Shown here one piece after another: positions 23,372-33,190 of a DNA stretch of 64,000 nt. The position numbers were made by a program, and so were the translations under genes. The notes under the pieces were generated by a model that did no database searches, was not told where the DNA came from, and was given only the letters and a program-made list of their open reading frames with translations. This DNA comes from Candidatus Mnemosynella biddleae. GTDB lineage: Archaea; Halobacteriota; Archaeoglobi; Mnemosynellales; Mnemosynellaceae. The stretch is taken from assembly GCA_002011165.2 (NCBI GenBank), contig MTMI02000010.1:161808-225807 (forward strand), read 5' to 3'. Each line of letters starts with the position of its first letter. Position 1 is the first letter of the stretch.

Positions 23372-25219
23372 TCACCTTCTCCTCATTAGGTATATGGCTG
23401 CCACAAGTATGAGAACTATGACTGCCACAGCTATCCACAGCCATGGTGCTCTCTCCTCAACTGGTGTCGGAGTCTCCGTCGGGGTTACAGTTGGAGTAAC
23501 AGTCTCTGTAGGAGTTGCTGTTGGAGTTACAGTTACTGTTTCTGTTGGTGTTGGAGTTGGAGCTACAGTCTTAGCAAGAGCTGCAAACTCGGTGAAGTGA
23601 CTTACCGTGGCAGTTAAGGTATGTGTTGCTGTGTCTACTGTTGTCTCCAGCTCAATCCACTGAGCGGTTGCTCTATCATAGTATGCAATGACAAGATTCT
23701 CCTCACTAACCCCTTCCGGTAAACTCTCTGGATCATAGTTCATCTTTAGCGTGATTGGAGGATCAAAAGTTGCTCCGTCTGGACCGAGATCATAGACAGT
23801 TCCAACGACGTAGGCATTAGAGGGTGGCTCAGGCGCTTCTGCTACAGGCTCAATGGTTATCTGAGTCACCGGTTCTCCACCCACGAGTGCTCGAGTCCCT
23901 TCTGGAATGCTCAACGTAAGCATCTCATCGCTTGAAGATGCCTGAACGCTCTGCTGTATCACTCCGTTCTCATCTATTATATCTGTGAGATCCAGAGTGA
24001 CTGGAGCAGCAGGAGTTGGGGACGGAGTCACCGTTGGAGTTGGTGAAGGAGCCGGTGCAGCGACTGCCTCTGGAGTATATGTCATGAGATTAATTTCCTT
24101 CTGGGCGAAAGCAACTAGCCTGTTGCTCCCGCTGGAGTCCCACACACCAACGGAAAGGATGTACTTCCCTGATTCCAGACCGCTGGTGACGAAGGAGAGA
24201 GTCTGAGATGTACTGCTTGTGACTGTCTTATAGACCACAGAGCCTTTATTAGCTCCTATTATACCCTCAATTTTCTCCTTTGCTATTGATGCATTCACAT
24301 TACTCAGTCCCACTCCCGCTATTTTCCAAGACTCTGCAAGAGAGACACCATCGGCAGTCAATTTCGTACTCGACTTGTTTCCCTCACATGTGAACTTGAG
24401 TGTTGCGCTGTAGGCATCTTCGTGAATCAGTGCACCACCGAATCGATAATTTCCAGAGGGTGCTCCAGAAAGAGTCATTGTTGCTTGAAGGATGTCTCCA
24501 ACATAAGCGCTGGAAGGTGCAGTCAGAGTAGAAGCATAATCAAGCACCTCAATTACGGTTGCGGAGAGAATATGCAGATCTTTATCTCCTGTCTGATTGA
24601 ACATGGCAACCAGCACATAATCTCCTGCGCTGAGGTTTCCAATATTTAATGTCACATCTCCGTTGGAGTCGAGTGTAGCTGATGTATTCCACACCGATTT
24701 ATTGAGGAGGTTTCTGAAGGTCTGAGAATTCCCATCCACCATGTCGGCGAATGCGTTCTTTAGTTCTGTTGGTGAGGTTTTCACCAGATAGAAGTAGGTT
24801 ATGTAATTTGAGAAATTACTTGAAGCATCCAGTGTAACTGATATGTTATCTGTTGGGAGATAGAGTGAGTGTGTAGTATATGGGTAATTGACTTCATAAT
24901 CCTGATGATCTCCAACTGTTGAATTTATTGTAATCGTTTTTCCGTTTTTGGTATATGGCCCAACAGAATTAACGCCATTATACACGAGTTTTATTGTTGG
25001 GATTTTTATGGAGGTACCTCCAATGGTTTTGAACCAGTTTCCTTCCTTGGCGATGATGATCTTCTCAGTACTTCCGTTTCCCTGAATTGTAACTTCAACC
25101 AGTTTATCACTCTCTGAAATATAGCCGGGAGTGCCTCCGTCTGCGGAGACAATTGAACTCATGGAGACCAAGATTAAAAAAGAAACTATGGTGGCGGTCA
25201 TCATTCTCTTCTTCATCAT
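23372..25219 (-). CDS. Large secreted surface protein with C-terminal membrane anchor
   Basis: 615 aa. Signal peptide (to about residue 26), an N-terminal region resembling the extracellular repeat family of methanogens/Archaeoglobi (TIGR04279 type), a Pro/Thr linker around 395-410, a ZU5-like beta domain (about 430-555), a Thr/Pro stalk and a C-terminal TM (ERAPWLWIAVAVIVLILVAA). It lacks the PGF motif of the downstream protein. Its stalk-coding DNA is identical over 96 bp to that of the neighbouring gene. Confidence 0.8.
   Translation of the reverse strand: MMKKRMMTATIVSFLILVSMSSIVSADGGTPGYISESDKLVEVTIQGNGSTEKIIIAKEGNWFKTIGGTSIKIPTIKLVYNGVNSVGPYTKNGKTITINSTVGDHQDYEVNYPYTTHSLYLPTDNISVTLDASSNFSNYITYFYLVKTSPTELKNAFADMVDGNSQTFRNLLNKSVWNTSATLDSNGDVTLNIGNLSAGDYVLVAMFNQTGDKDLHILSATVIEVLDYASTLTAPSSAYVGDILQATMTLSGAPSGNYRFGGALIHEDAYSATLKFTCEGNKSSTKLTADGVSLAESWKIAGVGLSNVNASIAKEKIEGIIGANKGSVVYKTVTSSTSQTLSFVTSGLESGKYILSVGVWDSSGSNRLVAFAQKEINLMTYTPEAVAAPAPSPTPTVTPSPTPAAPVTLDLTDIIDENGVIQQSVQASSSDEMLTLSIPEGTRALVGGEPVTQITIEPVAEAPEPPSNAYVVGTVYDLGPDGATFDPPITLKMNYDPESLPEGVSEENLVIAYYDRATAQWIELETTVDTATHTLTATVSHFTEFAALAKTVAPTPTPTETVTVTPTATPTETVTPTVTPTETPTPVEERAPWLWIAVAVIVLILVAAIYLMRRR
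23462..23557. repeat. 96-bp direct repeat, copy 2 (Thr/Pro stalk)
   Basis: Partner of 22582-22677. Same reading frame in both genes (coding for T-P-T-E-T-V-type residues), so exchange between the copies would keep both proteins intact. Confidence 0.95.
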
Positions 25220-25413
25220 ATCTACATGCCCCCGTTTTTAACTTTTGACAATTTAAATTGTTTTTAATCAAAACCATTTATATCTTACTACGGTCTTTTT
25301 TAAGAGGGTTCCACTCGACGTAACGTTTATTTGTGGATAAAAACAACTTATTATTAAAAGCCAAGCTAAGAGATGGTTGAAGTTTTAAAAAGATAACGAA
25401 GGAGGATTTTTGG

Positions 25414-25767
25414 ATGCTATGTGTTCATGAATCAAGTAACGAGAGAGTTTGGGCAAACACGCAAAATGGAGTTATGAAGTCTCACCCATACTGTAAAAAA
25501 TGTGGGACTTTGAAGAATGTCTCCTCAGATAAAGGAAAGAAGATCAGCTATTTCATTATAGCCTTATCGAGGCTCAGGAAAATTCTCAGGATGAGAGGAT
25601 ATAAAATATCTGATGCTCAGATAAGGTTGATCGTAAAAGAATTAACTGAGATTGAAGGATTTGACGATCTCTGGTGGATAACTTTCTCAAAACAAAAAGA
25701 AATTTTCATTCAAGTGGTGAGGAAATATGTCAGAGTTTCTAAAAATCTTGTAGAGTCAGTCGTATGA
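25414..25767 (+). CDS. Small protein with zinc-knuckle
   Basis: 117 aa. CysXXCys at CKKCG (about 27-31) with an earlier Cys, then a basic helical region (LSRLRKILRMRGYKISDAQI). The GGAGG about 10 bases before the ATG is a ribosome-binding site. Looks like a small archaeal zinc-ribbon protein; no function known. Divergent from the surface-protein operon. Confidence 0.65.
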   Translation: MLCVHESSNERVWANTQNGVMKSHPYCKKCGTLKNVSSDKGKKISYFIIALSRLRKILRMRGYKISDAQIRLIVKELTEIEGFDDLWWITFSKQKEIFIQVVRKYVRVSKNLVESVV

Positions 25768-25806
25768 TTGAGAAAATATTAGAAATAAATTACGGAAATT
25801 AACTCT

Positions 25807-25856
25807 CTCCGGCCAGCAGAAACTGAGCGTCAAGCGATGAGGGGGGCTGGTTGGAG
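25807..25856 (+). ncRNA. Hairpin with kink-turn-like loop in the gap before glmS
   Basis: The 285-bp gap between the zinc-knuckle gene and glmS holds an 11-bp helix, CTCCGGCCAGC (25807-25817) with GCTGGTTGGAG (25846-25856, two G-U pairs). The loop contains CTGA (25823-25826) and CGATGA (25835-25840), as in L7Ae-binding RNAs. No complete box C/D or H/ACA signature is seen. The rest of the gap shows only a TATA-like TATTAATATAA near 25871. Confidence 0.4.
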
Positions 25857-26052
25857 GGTTAGCAGGCATTATTAATATAAAATCGGAATTACAATCAACT
25901 TATAACCTCTGAGTGAAATGAAAGTGGTGTGGAGAACTCGGTGGCTATTCTAAGATTGCTCAAGAATGTTGCAAACTGGAAGGAGCTCGTTAAATTTTAA
26001 ATTTTAATATTTCCAACAAAAAGATCTCTCATTGAAGTTTTTGGTGATGTAT

Positions 26053-27816
26053 ATGTGTGGAATAATCGGTTATATAGGTCTCAAAAAAGCCAGCCCAATT
26101 CTGCTAAAAGGATTGAAAAATTTAGAATACAGGGGATATGACTCTGCAGGAATGGCAGTCTTAAGTTCTAATGGTATAGAATTCAGAAAAGGTGCTGGCA
26201 AGATAGAGGAGATTGAGAGGAGATTGAATTTTGAAGAGCTGGAAGGGAGCATAGGAATAGCTCATAACCGCTGGGCCACTCATGGAGATGTCAATGATAT
26301 CAACGCTCATCCGCACTTTGATTGTTCAAAAACGATTGCAATAGTCCACAACGGAATAATTGAGAATTACAAGGAGCTGAAAGAAAGTTTATCAGATCAT
26401 AACTTTGAATCCGAAACAGATTCAGAGGTGATTGCTCATTTAATAGAGGAGGAGCTTGAAAGAGGATTATCGTTTGAAAAAGCATTCATGAGTGCAGTAT
26501 CGAAACTTGATGGAAATTATGCTATTTTAGCAATAAAAGCCGATGAGGAGAAGATCTTAACTGCAAGAAGGGGTTCTCCGCTTGTTGTGGGAATTGCCGA
26601 TCATGGAATATTTCTCTCTTCCGACATCCCGTCATTCCTCGAATGGACTAAGAAAGTTGTTTATCTTCAGGATTACGATGTTGTGGTGGTTGACAGAAAT
26701 GGAATCAGAATCCATAATCTGATAGAAGGGGAAGTTTCCAGACCGATTGATACCGTTGAATGGGATGCCGAGCAGGTGAAGAAAGGTGGATTTGAGCATT
26801 ATATGCTCAAGGAGATAATTGAGCAGACGGAGACTATACAGAGAGCAATACAGCAGGATGAGGATGTTGTGAAGAGAATTGCTGAGGAGATAAGAAGAGC
26901 ATATGGAACATTCTTCGTCGGATGTGGCTCAAGTTATCATGCGTGTCTGGCTGGGAGCTATCTTTTCTCCAAACTCGCAAAGACGCATGTTAACGTAGTT
27001 CTGGCATCTGAATTTGAAAATTATGAGCACTTTTTAACAGAGAATACTCTGGTTTTTGCTGTATCCCAATCGGGAGAGACTGCTGATGTTCTCGAGGCGG
27101 TTAGAACCGCAAAGAGGAAGGGTAGCAGAGTTATAGGAATCGTGAACAGAATGGGGTCCTCTCTGACAAGAGAGAGCGATCAGTTTTTGCTTATGAATGC
27201 CGGACCTGAGATCTGCGTTCTCTCAACGAAAACATACACATCTCAGGTTGCGCTGATGACTCTTCTTGCTTATGCGTTACTGGAGAGACACGAGGAATGT
27301 GTTGAGAAGTTCAAAGAACTGTACATGGACATCTACAATCTGACTTCGAGATCGATGAGAGATTATTTGAAGCGCCTAGCAGAGATGCTTGCAGATAAAG
27401 AGCACATTTATCTAATCGGTAGAGGACTCCAGTATGCCACTGCTCTGGAAGGAGCTCTCAAGATTAAAGAGGTTTCCTATATCCATGCAGAAGCTTTTGC
27501 AGGTGGCGAGCTCAAGCATGGTCCTCTGGCATTAATCGAGAAGGGAACTCCAGTAATAGTTTTTGTTTCTAAGGAGAATGAAGAGAGAATTCTGTCGAAT
27601 GCCAGCGAGGTTAAGGCGAGAGGAGGATTTATAATAGGAATTTCTGCTGAAAGACACGAAATCTTTGATTACTGGATTAAAGTACCAGAGTGTGGTGATC
27701 TAAATCCTATTGTTCAGATAATTCCGATCCAAATTCTCGCCTATCAGCTTGCAGTGCTTAGAGGACTGGATCCAGATAAACCGAGAAATCTTGCTAAGAG
27801 TGTAACGGTGATATAA
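26053..27816 (+). CDS. glmS: Glutamine-fructose-6-phosphate aminotransferase (isomerizing)
   Basis: 587 aa from the ATG that places Cys2 as the catalytic N-terminal nucleophile (MCGIIGYIG); an upstream in-frame ATG would bury it. The glutaminase domain (1-220) has HNRWATHG and the ammonia-channel elements; two SIS domains follow (GCGSSYHACLAG, SQSGETADVLEA, SVLSTKT-type) and the C-terminus DKPRNLAKSVTV is the family hallmark. It makes glucosamine-6-phosphate for UDP-GlcNAc and fits with the GlmU-like gene and WecB downstream. Confidence 0.97.
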   Translation: MCGIIGYIGLKKASPILLKGLKNLEYRGYDSAGMAVLSSNGIEFRKGAGKIEEIERRLNFEELEGSIGIAHNRWATHGDVNDINAHPHFDCSKTIAIVHNGIIENYKELKESLSDHNFESETDSEVIAHLIEEELERGLSFEKAFMSAVSKLDGNYAILAIKADEEKILTARRGSPLVVGIADHGIFLSSDIPSFLEWTKKVVYLQDYDVVVVDRNGIRIHNLIEGEVSRPIDTVEWDAEQVKKGGFEHYMLKEIIEQTETIQRAIQQDEDVVKRIAEEIRRAYGTFFVGCGSSYHACLAGSYLFSKLAKTHVNVVLASEFENYEHFLTENTLVFAVSQSGETADVLEAVRTAKRKGSRVIGIVNRMGSSLTRESDQFLLMNAGPEICVLSTKTYTSQVALMTLLAYALLERHEECVEKFKELYMDIYNLTSRSMRDYLKRLAEMLADKEHIYLIGRGLQYATALEGALKIKEVSYIHAEAFAGGELKHGPLALIEKGTPVIVFVSKENEERILSNASEVKARGGFIIGISAERHEIFDYWIKVPECGDLNPIVQIIPIQILAYQLAVLRGLDPDKPRNLAKSVTVI

Positions 27817-27889
27817 AACCCTATATCTGAAAAGTGTCTTAAACTGATGAGACAAAAATCATAAATATGTCTTATTACGTTAAGACAAT

Positions 27890-29179
27890 ATGGACATACT
27901 TGAAGAGGTTATAGTTGAATTCCACAAACTCGGTCTGCCGGAGATGGAGAGAAGGGGGCCGGAATTGCCTGTCAATCTCAACAAGGCGATAACTGTAATC
28001 GGGTTCAGGCGGTGGGAAAAACCTACTTCCTCTATCAGACAATGCGGGAATTGCTAAAAAGTTTAAGGCTTGAGAACATCTTTTACGTAAACTTTGAAGA
28101 CAACCGCTTGGAAGGAATAAACTCAGGAGACTTTTCGAGGATAGTTGAACTCTACAAAAATACAATCCAGAATCGAAAACCATGTATCTATTCTTCGATG
28201 AAATTCAGAATATTAACGGCTGGGAAAGTTCGTCAGGAGGTTGCTTGAGAGGAGAGACGTTAGAATTTTCATAACTGGCTCATCGTCAAAGCTTTTGAGT
28301 AAGGAGATAGCGACTTCGCTGAGGGGTAGAAGTTTAAGCTTTAAACTGTTTCCACTATCATTCAGAGAGTTCTTGAAGTTCAAGGGCTTTGAAGCTAAGG
28401 AGCCATTCATAGAAGACGAAAGAGGAATGATAATGAGGTTACTTGAAGAATACCTGCAGTTCGGTGGTTTTCCAGAGATCGTGAACTACGATGTTCATCT
28501 GAAGCTGAAGACTCTCCAAGAGTATCTTGACATGGTAGTTTACAGGGATCTCGTGGAGAGATATGGTATTGAAAAGATCTCAGTAATGAAGGCCCTTATA
28601 AGGCTTGTAGTGAAGAATTTTTCGAGGAGAGTTTTGATAAGAAGCCTGTATAATTCTTTATCCTCTGGAATGACCTTAAGCAGGAATACCGTTTACGAAT
28701 ACTTTTCGTATCTTGAAGATGTGAGCTTTGTTTTACCCGTGAGGGAGTTCAGTTTTAGCGAGAAGGAATCAATGAGAAGTAGTGCCAAACTCTACGTTGT
28801 CGACAACGGCTTTCCAACGATTTACGGTTTAAAGGATTTGGGGTGCAGAATGGAGAATGTAGTTGCAATTGAACTTTTGAGGAGAAAGCATTACTTCAAT
28901 CCGATTCTTGAGATATGCTACTGGCATGATAGACAGCAGAGAGAAGTCGATTTTGTTGTTACAGCGGATTTAGGTGTTAAGGAGTTGATTCAGGTCTGTT
29001 ACGATGTTGATGATTTCAACACAGAGAAGAGAGAGATTAATGCCCCTGCTGAAAGCTTCCAAGGAAGTTGGATGCAAGAATCTGCACGTCATCACATGGG
29101 ATTACGAAGGTGTCGAAGAGGTGAGGGAGGGAAAGTGAGGTTTATTCCTCTCTGGAAATGGCTTCTTAAAGCATCCTGA
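27890..29179 (+). pseudogene. Frameshifted AAA ATPase with DUF4143 domain
   Basis: The pieces align to a typical archaeal DUF4143 ATPase but in several frames. The start is MDILEEVIVEFHKLG at 27890; the P-loop is broken near 28010 (GFRRW then GKTYFLYQT in another frame); Walker B FFDEIQNINGWE lies in a third frame and shifts again near 28232. The bulk of the C-terminal part is open (28241-29040), and two compensating shifts follow near 29045 and 29135. No intact product is expected. Confidence 0.85.
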
Positions 29180-29196
29180 ATTTTTGGAGGCATCTT

Positions 29197-30315
29197 ATGA
29201 AAGCTGTAATTCTTGCTGCTGGTAAAGGAGAAAGACTTCAGCCTTTAACTGATCGTAAACCTAAGACGATGCTTCCCATCTGCAATAAACCACTAATTGA
29301 TTACCAGATTGAAATGGTGAGAAAACACGGAATTGATGAAATTGCTGTTGTTGTTGGTTATTTGGAGAGGACGATAAGAGAGCATCTGAAAGATGAGGTT
29401 AAATTTTACAGAGATGAAATGATTAAGGGAACTGCTTCAGCTGTTTACGCTTCGAGAGATTTCATCGATGATGAGTTCATTCTTCTTTACGGTGATCTCT
29501 TCTTTGATGGATCGATTAATGAAGTAATCAAAACTCCGAACTCGATGGCCGTAGTTCACATTGATGATGTCTCTCGATACGGTGAAGTGATTTCTCGAGA
29601 TGGAAGACTGATTGAGATTAAAGAGAAGAGTTCACATGGAGGAGGTTTTGTGAATGCCGGAATCTATCATTTTGATCCTTCAATTCTGGAGTTCATAGAG
29701 AGGACTGAAGAGAGCGAGAGAGGAGAGTTTGAACTAACGGATTCGATAATGATGTTGAATTCTGTTAAGGATGTTAGAGTTGTTCCGCTGAGCGGATACT
29801 GGAACGATATCGGCTATCCGTGGGATTACCTCGATGTGAACATGCATGTGCTCGAGAAAATCGGCTTTTCAATCGGTAAGAACACGGAAATATGGAATAA
29901 TGCAACGATAAGAAAACCTGCTGTGATAGGTGATGAATGCGAGATAAAGAATTGCGTGATTGAGAGATCTGTGATAGGAAATAATTGCGTTGTTGGCGAG
30001 TTCTCTGTGGTTAAGAGAAGTGTCATAATGAGCTCTTCCAATGCGCCTCATTTGAACTATGTTGCGGATTCTGTGATTTCTGAGGGATGTAACCTTGGAG
30101 CTGGAACGAAAATAGCGAATCTCAGATTCGATGACTCCAATGTTAGGGTCACGATCAAGGGTAAAAGGATTGATAGCGGAAGAAGAAAGCTTGGAGCTTT
30201 CATCGGTTACAACGTGAAGACTGGAATCAACGTTTCGATATATCCCGGTGTGAAAATTGGAAGTGATAGCTGGATTGAAGCTGGAGTTCTGGTTAGGAGG
30301 GATATTAACGCCTAA
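29197..30315 (+). CDS. glmU: Bifunctional sugar-1-phosphate nucleotidyltransferase/acetyltransferase (GlmU-like)
   Basis: 372 aa. Nucleotidyltransferase signature at the N-terminus (LAAGKGERLQPLTDRKPK, K in the KPKTMLPI loop) and a C-terminal left-handed beta-helix with hexapeptide repeats (about 235-372), ending in an IYPGVKIGSDSWIEAG acetyltransferase-type tail. Archaeal members convert GlcN-1-P to UDP-GlcNAc. The nearby GlmS supplies the precursor. Confidence 0.85.
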   Translation: MKAVILAAGKGERLQPLTDRKPKTMLPICNKPLIDYQIEMVRKHGIDEIAVVVGYLERTIREHLKDEVKFYRDEMIKGTASAVYASRDFIDDEFILLYGDLFFDGSINEVIKTPNSMAVVHIDDVSRYGEVISRDGRLIEIKEKSSHGGGFVNAGIYHFDPSILEFIERTEESERGEFELTDSIMMLNSVKDVRVVPLSGYWNDIGYPWDYLDVNMHVLEKIGFSIGKNTEIWNNATIRKPAVIGDECEIKNCVIERSVIGNNCVVGEFSVVKRSVIMSSSNAPHLNYVADSVISEGCNLGAGTKIANLRFDDSNVRVTIKGKRIDSGRRKLGAFIGYNVKTGINVSIYPGVKIGSDSWIEAGVLVRRDINA

Positions 30316-30799
30316 TGAGATAAAATATATTCTGATGTCTCACTAAGAAAGCCAAGATTATGATTAAGCCTATAACTTCCGAGATGAAGGTGTGAGAAGA
30401 AGAGGGTGTGTATTCCGATACAATTCTCGAAATATATCCATAGAAACTCACGTGTTCTTTCACGGGAAATTCCAAACCCAATAAAGGCCAGAGAAGAGTT
30501 GCTGGTTCGCTCCACATCTCGTCTTCAAGCAAGTGGAGAAATGATGCAAAAGACAAAAACAGAAATTTCCTATAGCTCAATCCAATGAAGAGGAGGAGGA
30601 TGAGAAAGATGAATAAAAGAGTGTGTGCAAAAACTCTGCCGTTGTTTAAAGGCAATAAAATCATTCCCACGGGCTTATCCAGTATATCTGGAAGTAATGA
30701 ACCTATTAGAATCATTCTGTAGTCCACTTTGATCTTTAGCTTTGATTCTACTAACCAAGCGATTCCAATTGTAATTCCAATGTGTCCGAGGAGTAACAT
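30305..30799 (-). CDS. Membrane-bound metal-dependent hydrolase, YdjM/DUF457 type
   Basis: 164 aa, four TM helices with conserved polar residues: HIGITIGIAWL at the N-terminus, GSLLPDILDKPVG, GRVFAHTLLF, and HLLEDEMW. That His/Asp pattern is typical of the YdjM/DUF457 family. It converges with the GlmU-like gene, overlapping it by 11 bases. Confidence 0.75.
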   Translation of the reverse strand: MLLLGHIGITIGIAWLVESKLKIKVDYRMILIGSLLPDILDKPVGMILLPLNNGRVFAHTLLFIFLILLLFIGLSYRKFLFLSFASFLHLLEDEMWSEPATLLWPLLGLEFPVKEHVSFYGYISRIVSEYTPSSSHTFISEVIGLIIILAFLVRHQNIFYLIRR

Positions 30800-30947
30800 G
30801 GATTATTTAAAGAGAGTCTCCGAGCATATTTTTAAATTACGCTTAGTTAGATTGAGAGAAGAAAGACTGCAGTTAAATATCCATTAGTTTACTAATCCTG
30901 CAAAATTTTTATAAATTGGTGATAGAAGTAATTAATGGTGATTATTG

Positions 30948-31166
30948 ATGTTTGTGGAAGTTAAGAAGCTTGACAGTCAAGGTAGGATTGTTCTACCAAA
31001 AGAGTGGAGAGAAAAATGGGGTAATGAAGTAATTATGATTAAGTTTAACGATAGAATAGAAATACTGCCAAAGAGAAGTCCCAAACTTTCGCAGTTCTTC
31101 GATATAATTGAAGCTGAGATCAAAGAAGATGTTGAAAAGGAGCTTCTTGAGGAGCTGTTTGGATGA
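30948..31166 (+). CDS. vapB: AbrB-type antitoxin (VapB)
   Basis: 72 aa from ATG 30948. N-terminal AbrB hairpin (KKLDSQGRIVLPKEWREKWG) and an acidic C-terminal helix (EAEIKEDVEKELLEELFG) for toxin binding. A TATA box (TTTTTATAAATT, about 30905-30916) precedes it. Overlaps the PIN toxin gene by 4 bases, the usual layout. Confidence 0.85.
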   Translation: MFVEVKKLDSQGRIVLPKEWREKWGNEVIMIKFNDRIEILPKRSPKLSQFFDIIEAEIKEDVEKELLEELFG

Positions 31167-31579
31167 GGTTTATAGATACCAACGTATTCCTTTACGCTGT
31201 TGTGAAGCCTAAAGGGAAGGTTAGCGAGAAGATCCTCGAAAGAAAGGAGAGATCCAAACGAATTCTGCTCAGGATTGAGAATGGGGAAGAGGTGATTACT
31301 ACAGTAGTTCACCTGAGCGAGATTACTAACATTCTGGAAGCAAGAGTGAATCTCGCAACAGCTTTGAAGTTTGTTGAAAACTTATTGCTTGCTGAGAACC
31401 TCAGAATTTTACCTGTTTCACAGGAGGACTATCTAAGAGCTCTGTTAATTGCTAAAGAGAAAAATGTTAGCATAAACGATGCTCTGGCTTATTTGAAGAT
31501 GAGAGAGATCAACGTTAAAGAAATTTACACTTTCGATGATGACTTCAGGAATCTGGATGTTATAATTGTGCAAGAGTGA
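31163..31579 (+). CDS. vapC: PIN-domain toxin (VapC)
   Basis: 138 aa. PIN nuclease: D4 in RFIDTNVFLYAV, E49-50 region and VHLSEITNI (E), with INDALAYLK and YTFDDDFRNL supplying the last acidic residues. It is an RNase toxin neutralised by the upstream AbrB partner. All expected acidic residues are present, unlike the broken copies at 53.7-57.3 kb. Confidence 0.88.
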   Translation: MRFIDTNVFLYAVVKPKGKVSEKILERKERSKRILLRIENGEEVITTVVHLSEITNILEARVNLATALKFVENLLLAENLRILPVSQEDYLRALLIAKEKNVSINDALAYLKMREINVKEIYTFDDDFRNLDVIIVQE

Positions 31580-31637
31580 GTTCCAAGGGGTGTTTCTAAG
31601 GAGATTTGATGAAAGTCTCATGGGAAGGTGAATAAGT

Positions 31638-31727
31638 TTGAAGATGGTGATGGTAACAGCTTTCTGGGGGCTGGCTTATCCTACCGGTTCTGGCATTTAT
31701 GTTCACGCAATGAGTATGGTGTTTTAG
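31638..31727 (+). pseudogene. N-terminal remnant of a glycosyltransferase
   Basis: A 29-codon frame (TTG start) reads MKMVMVTAFWGLAYPTGSG, then IYVHAMSMVF and stop. The pattern (hydrophobic strand, then G-rich loop and VHA) is that of the first strand of GT4-type glycosyltransferases. The rest of the gene is missing; the GT2 gene starts 22 bases later. Confidence 0.4.
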
Positions 31728-31748
31728 TTTTTGATGAGGTGTGTTGTT

Positions 31749-32639
31749 ATGCGAAGTAACATAATTGCGGTAATTCCAGCATACAGAGAGGAGATTGCTG
31801 TTGGTAGTGTCGTATTGAAGGCTAAGAAACATGTTGATAGGGTTATTGTAGTTGATGATGGCTCACCAGATAAAACAGCGGAAGTTGCGGAGTTAGCGGG
31901 GGCTGAAGTAATAAAGCTAGATAAAAACTATGGAAAAGCCTATGCTTTGATGAGGGGATTTGAAAGAGCTAAGGAGCTAGGATGTTCAATCATTGTAATG
32001 CTTGATGCAGATGGACAGCATGATGCGGATGAGATTCCCTTACTGATTGATCCTGTGCTAAAGGGTGAGGCTGATCTAGTTATTGGATCGAGATTTTTGG
32101 AGAAGAAAGGAAAGATTCCGAAGTACAGGACTCTGGGTCAGAAAATACTTACATTTACGACAAATCTCGGCTCCGACATAACCGTGACTGACTCTCAGTC
32201 CGGTTTCAGAGCTATGAACAGGAGAGCCTTGGAAAATCTCGATTTTGAATCTGAAGGCTATAGCATAGAATCTGAGATGATTACACATCTCTCATCAAAG
32301 GGATTTATCATAAAAGAAGTGCCTATCTCTGCAATTTATGATGTTCCACACAAACACAAAATTAATCCTTTTTCTCATGGATTTAGCGTTCTCAACGATA
32401 TAATCGGTTTGATTGGATACAAAAGACCTCTACTTTTGTTTGGCTTAGCCGGTTTCATTTTTACTGTTTTGGGTTTAGCCTTCGGATTCTGGGCATTTTC
32501 AGTTTATTATGCTACGAATAAGCTTCCATATGGACCTTCGATTGGAAGTGCAGTATTCTTGATACTTGGTCTGCTTATGATTACTTCAGGTTTGATTTTG
32601 AATTCTCTTGTGCAGATGATGAAAATCTATAGAAAATAG
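31749..32639 (+). CDS. GT2 family glycosyltransferase, Dol-P-sugar synthase type
   Basis: About 296 aa from MRSNIIAVIPAYREE. GT-A motifs are present: VVDDGSPDKT, MLDADGQHD (DxD), SGFRAMNRR, with two C-terminal TM helices (about 235-260 and 270-292). Similar proteins transfer sugars to dolichol phosphate (AglJ/Dpm1-like). It begins the glycosylation part of the island; the next gene follows by 23 bases. Confidence 0.87.
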   Translation: MRSNIIAVIPAYREEIAVGSVVLKAKKHVDRVIVVDDGSPDKTAEVAELAGAEVIKLDKNYGKAYALMRGFERAKELGCSIIVMLDADGQHDADEIPLLIDPVLKGEADLVIGSRFLEKKGKIPKYRTLGQKILTFTTNLGSDITVTDSQSGFRAMNRRALENLDFESEGYSIESEMITHLSSKGFIIKEVPISAIYDVPHKHKINPFSHGFSVLNDIIGLIGYKRPLLLFGLAGFIFTVLGLAFGFWAFSVYYATNKLPYGPSIGSAVFLILGLLMITSGLILNSLVQMMKIYRK

Positions 32640-32662
32640 AGTAAGGGATTTGCATAGATAGA

Positions 32663-33187
32663 ATGAGAGCATATGTCTTTGGTTTCATAGCTATAGTTTT
32701 AGCAGTAAGTGAGTTCATAGTCTGGAAGTTTGGCTTCTGGATGCTTGTAAAGCTGATTCTGAGCCTAGGATTTTTAGGAATAACATTGATGCTTGGACTT
32801 TTCTTGGCCTTGACTATTTACGCCGAGAGCTGGAAATATGCTCTGTATCTAGCGATTCCGACAGTTTTGAGTGGTTATGCAACATACCTATGTGTAACTT
32901 GGCAAAAACTTGAGATTGTTGTTGGAATTATAGCTTTGTTCGTTTTGGGATTAAGTTGGTTTGTATGGTACATAAGCGATCCGGATTTGGGGTTGATTGA
33001 TAGATTCAAGAGTGCCGAAAGACACGAGAGAGAAGGAAATTATAGGGCTGCAGCAAGAAAATATGAAAAGAAGGGAGATTACAAAAAAGCTGGAGAAATG
33101 TATGAGAAACTTGGATGGCTAGAGAGCTCTGCATGGGCTTATGAGAGAGCTGAAGAGTGTGGAAGAGGTACGAGAATTACAGAATGA
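32663..33187 (+). CDS. Membrane protein with TPR-like C-terminus
   Basis: 174 aa. Four TM helices (about 5-110) and then a helical hairpin-type repeat tail (AARKYEKKGDYKKAGEMYEK, then LESSAWAYERAEE). This combination suggests a membrane scaffold. Co-directional with the GT2 gene. No function known. Confidence 0.7.
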   Translation: MRAYVFGFIAIVLAVSEFIVWKFGFWMLVKLILSLGFLGITLMLGLFLALTIYAESWKYALYLAIPTVLSGYATYLCVTWQKLEIVVGIIALFVLGLSWFVWYISDPDLGLIDRFKSAERHEREGNYRAAARKYEKKGDYKKAGEMYEKLGWLESSAWAYERAEECGRGTRITE

Positions 33188-33190
33188 GAA

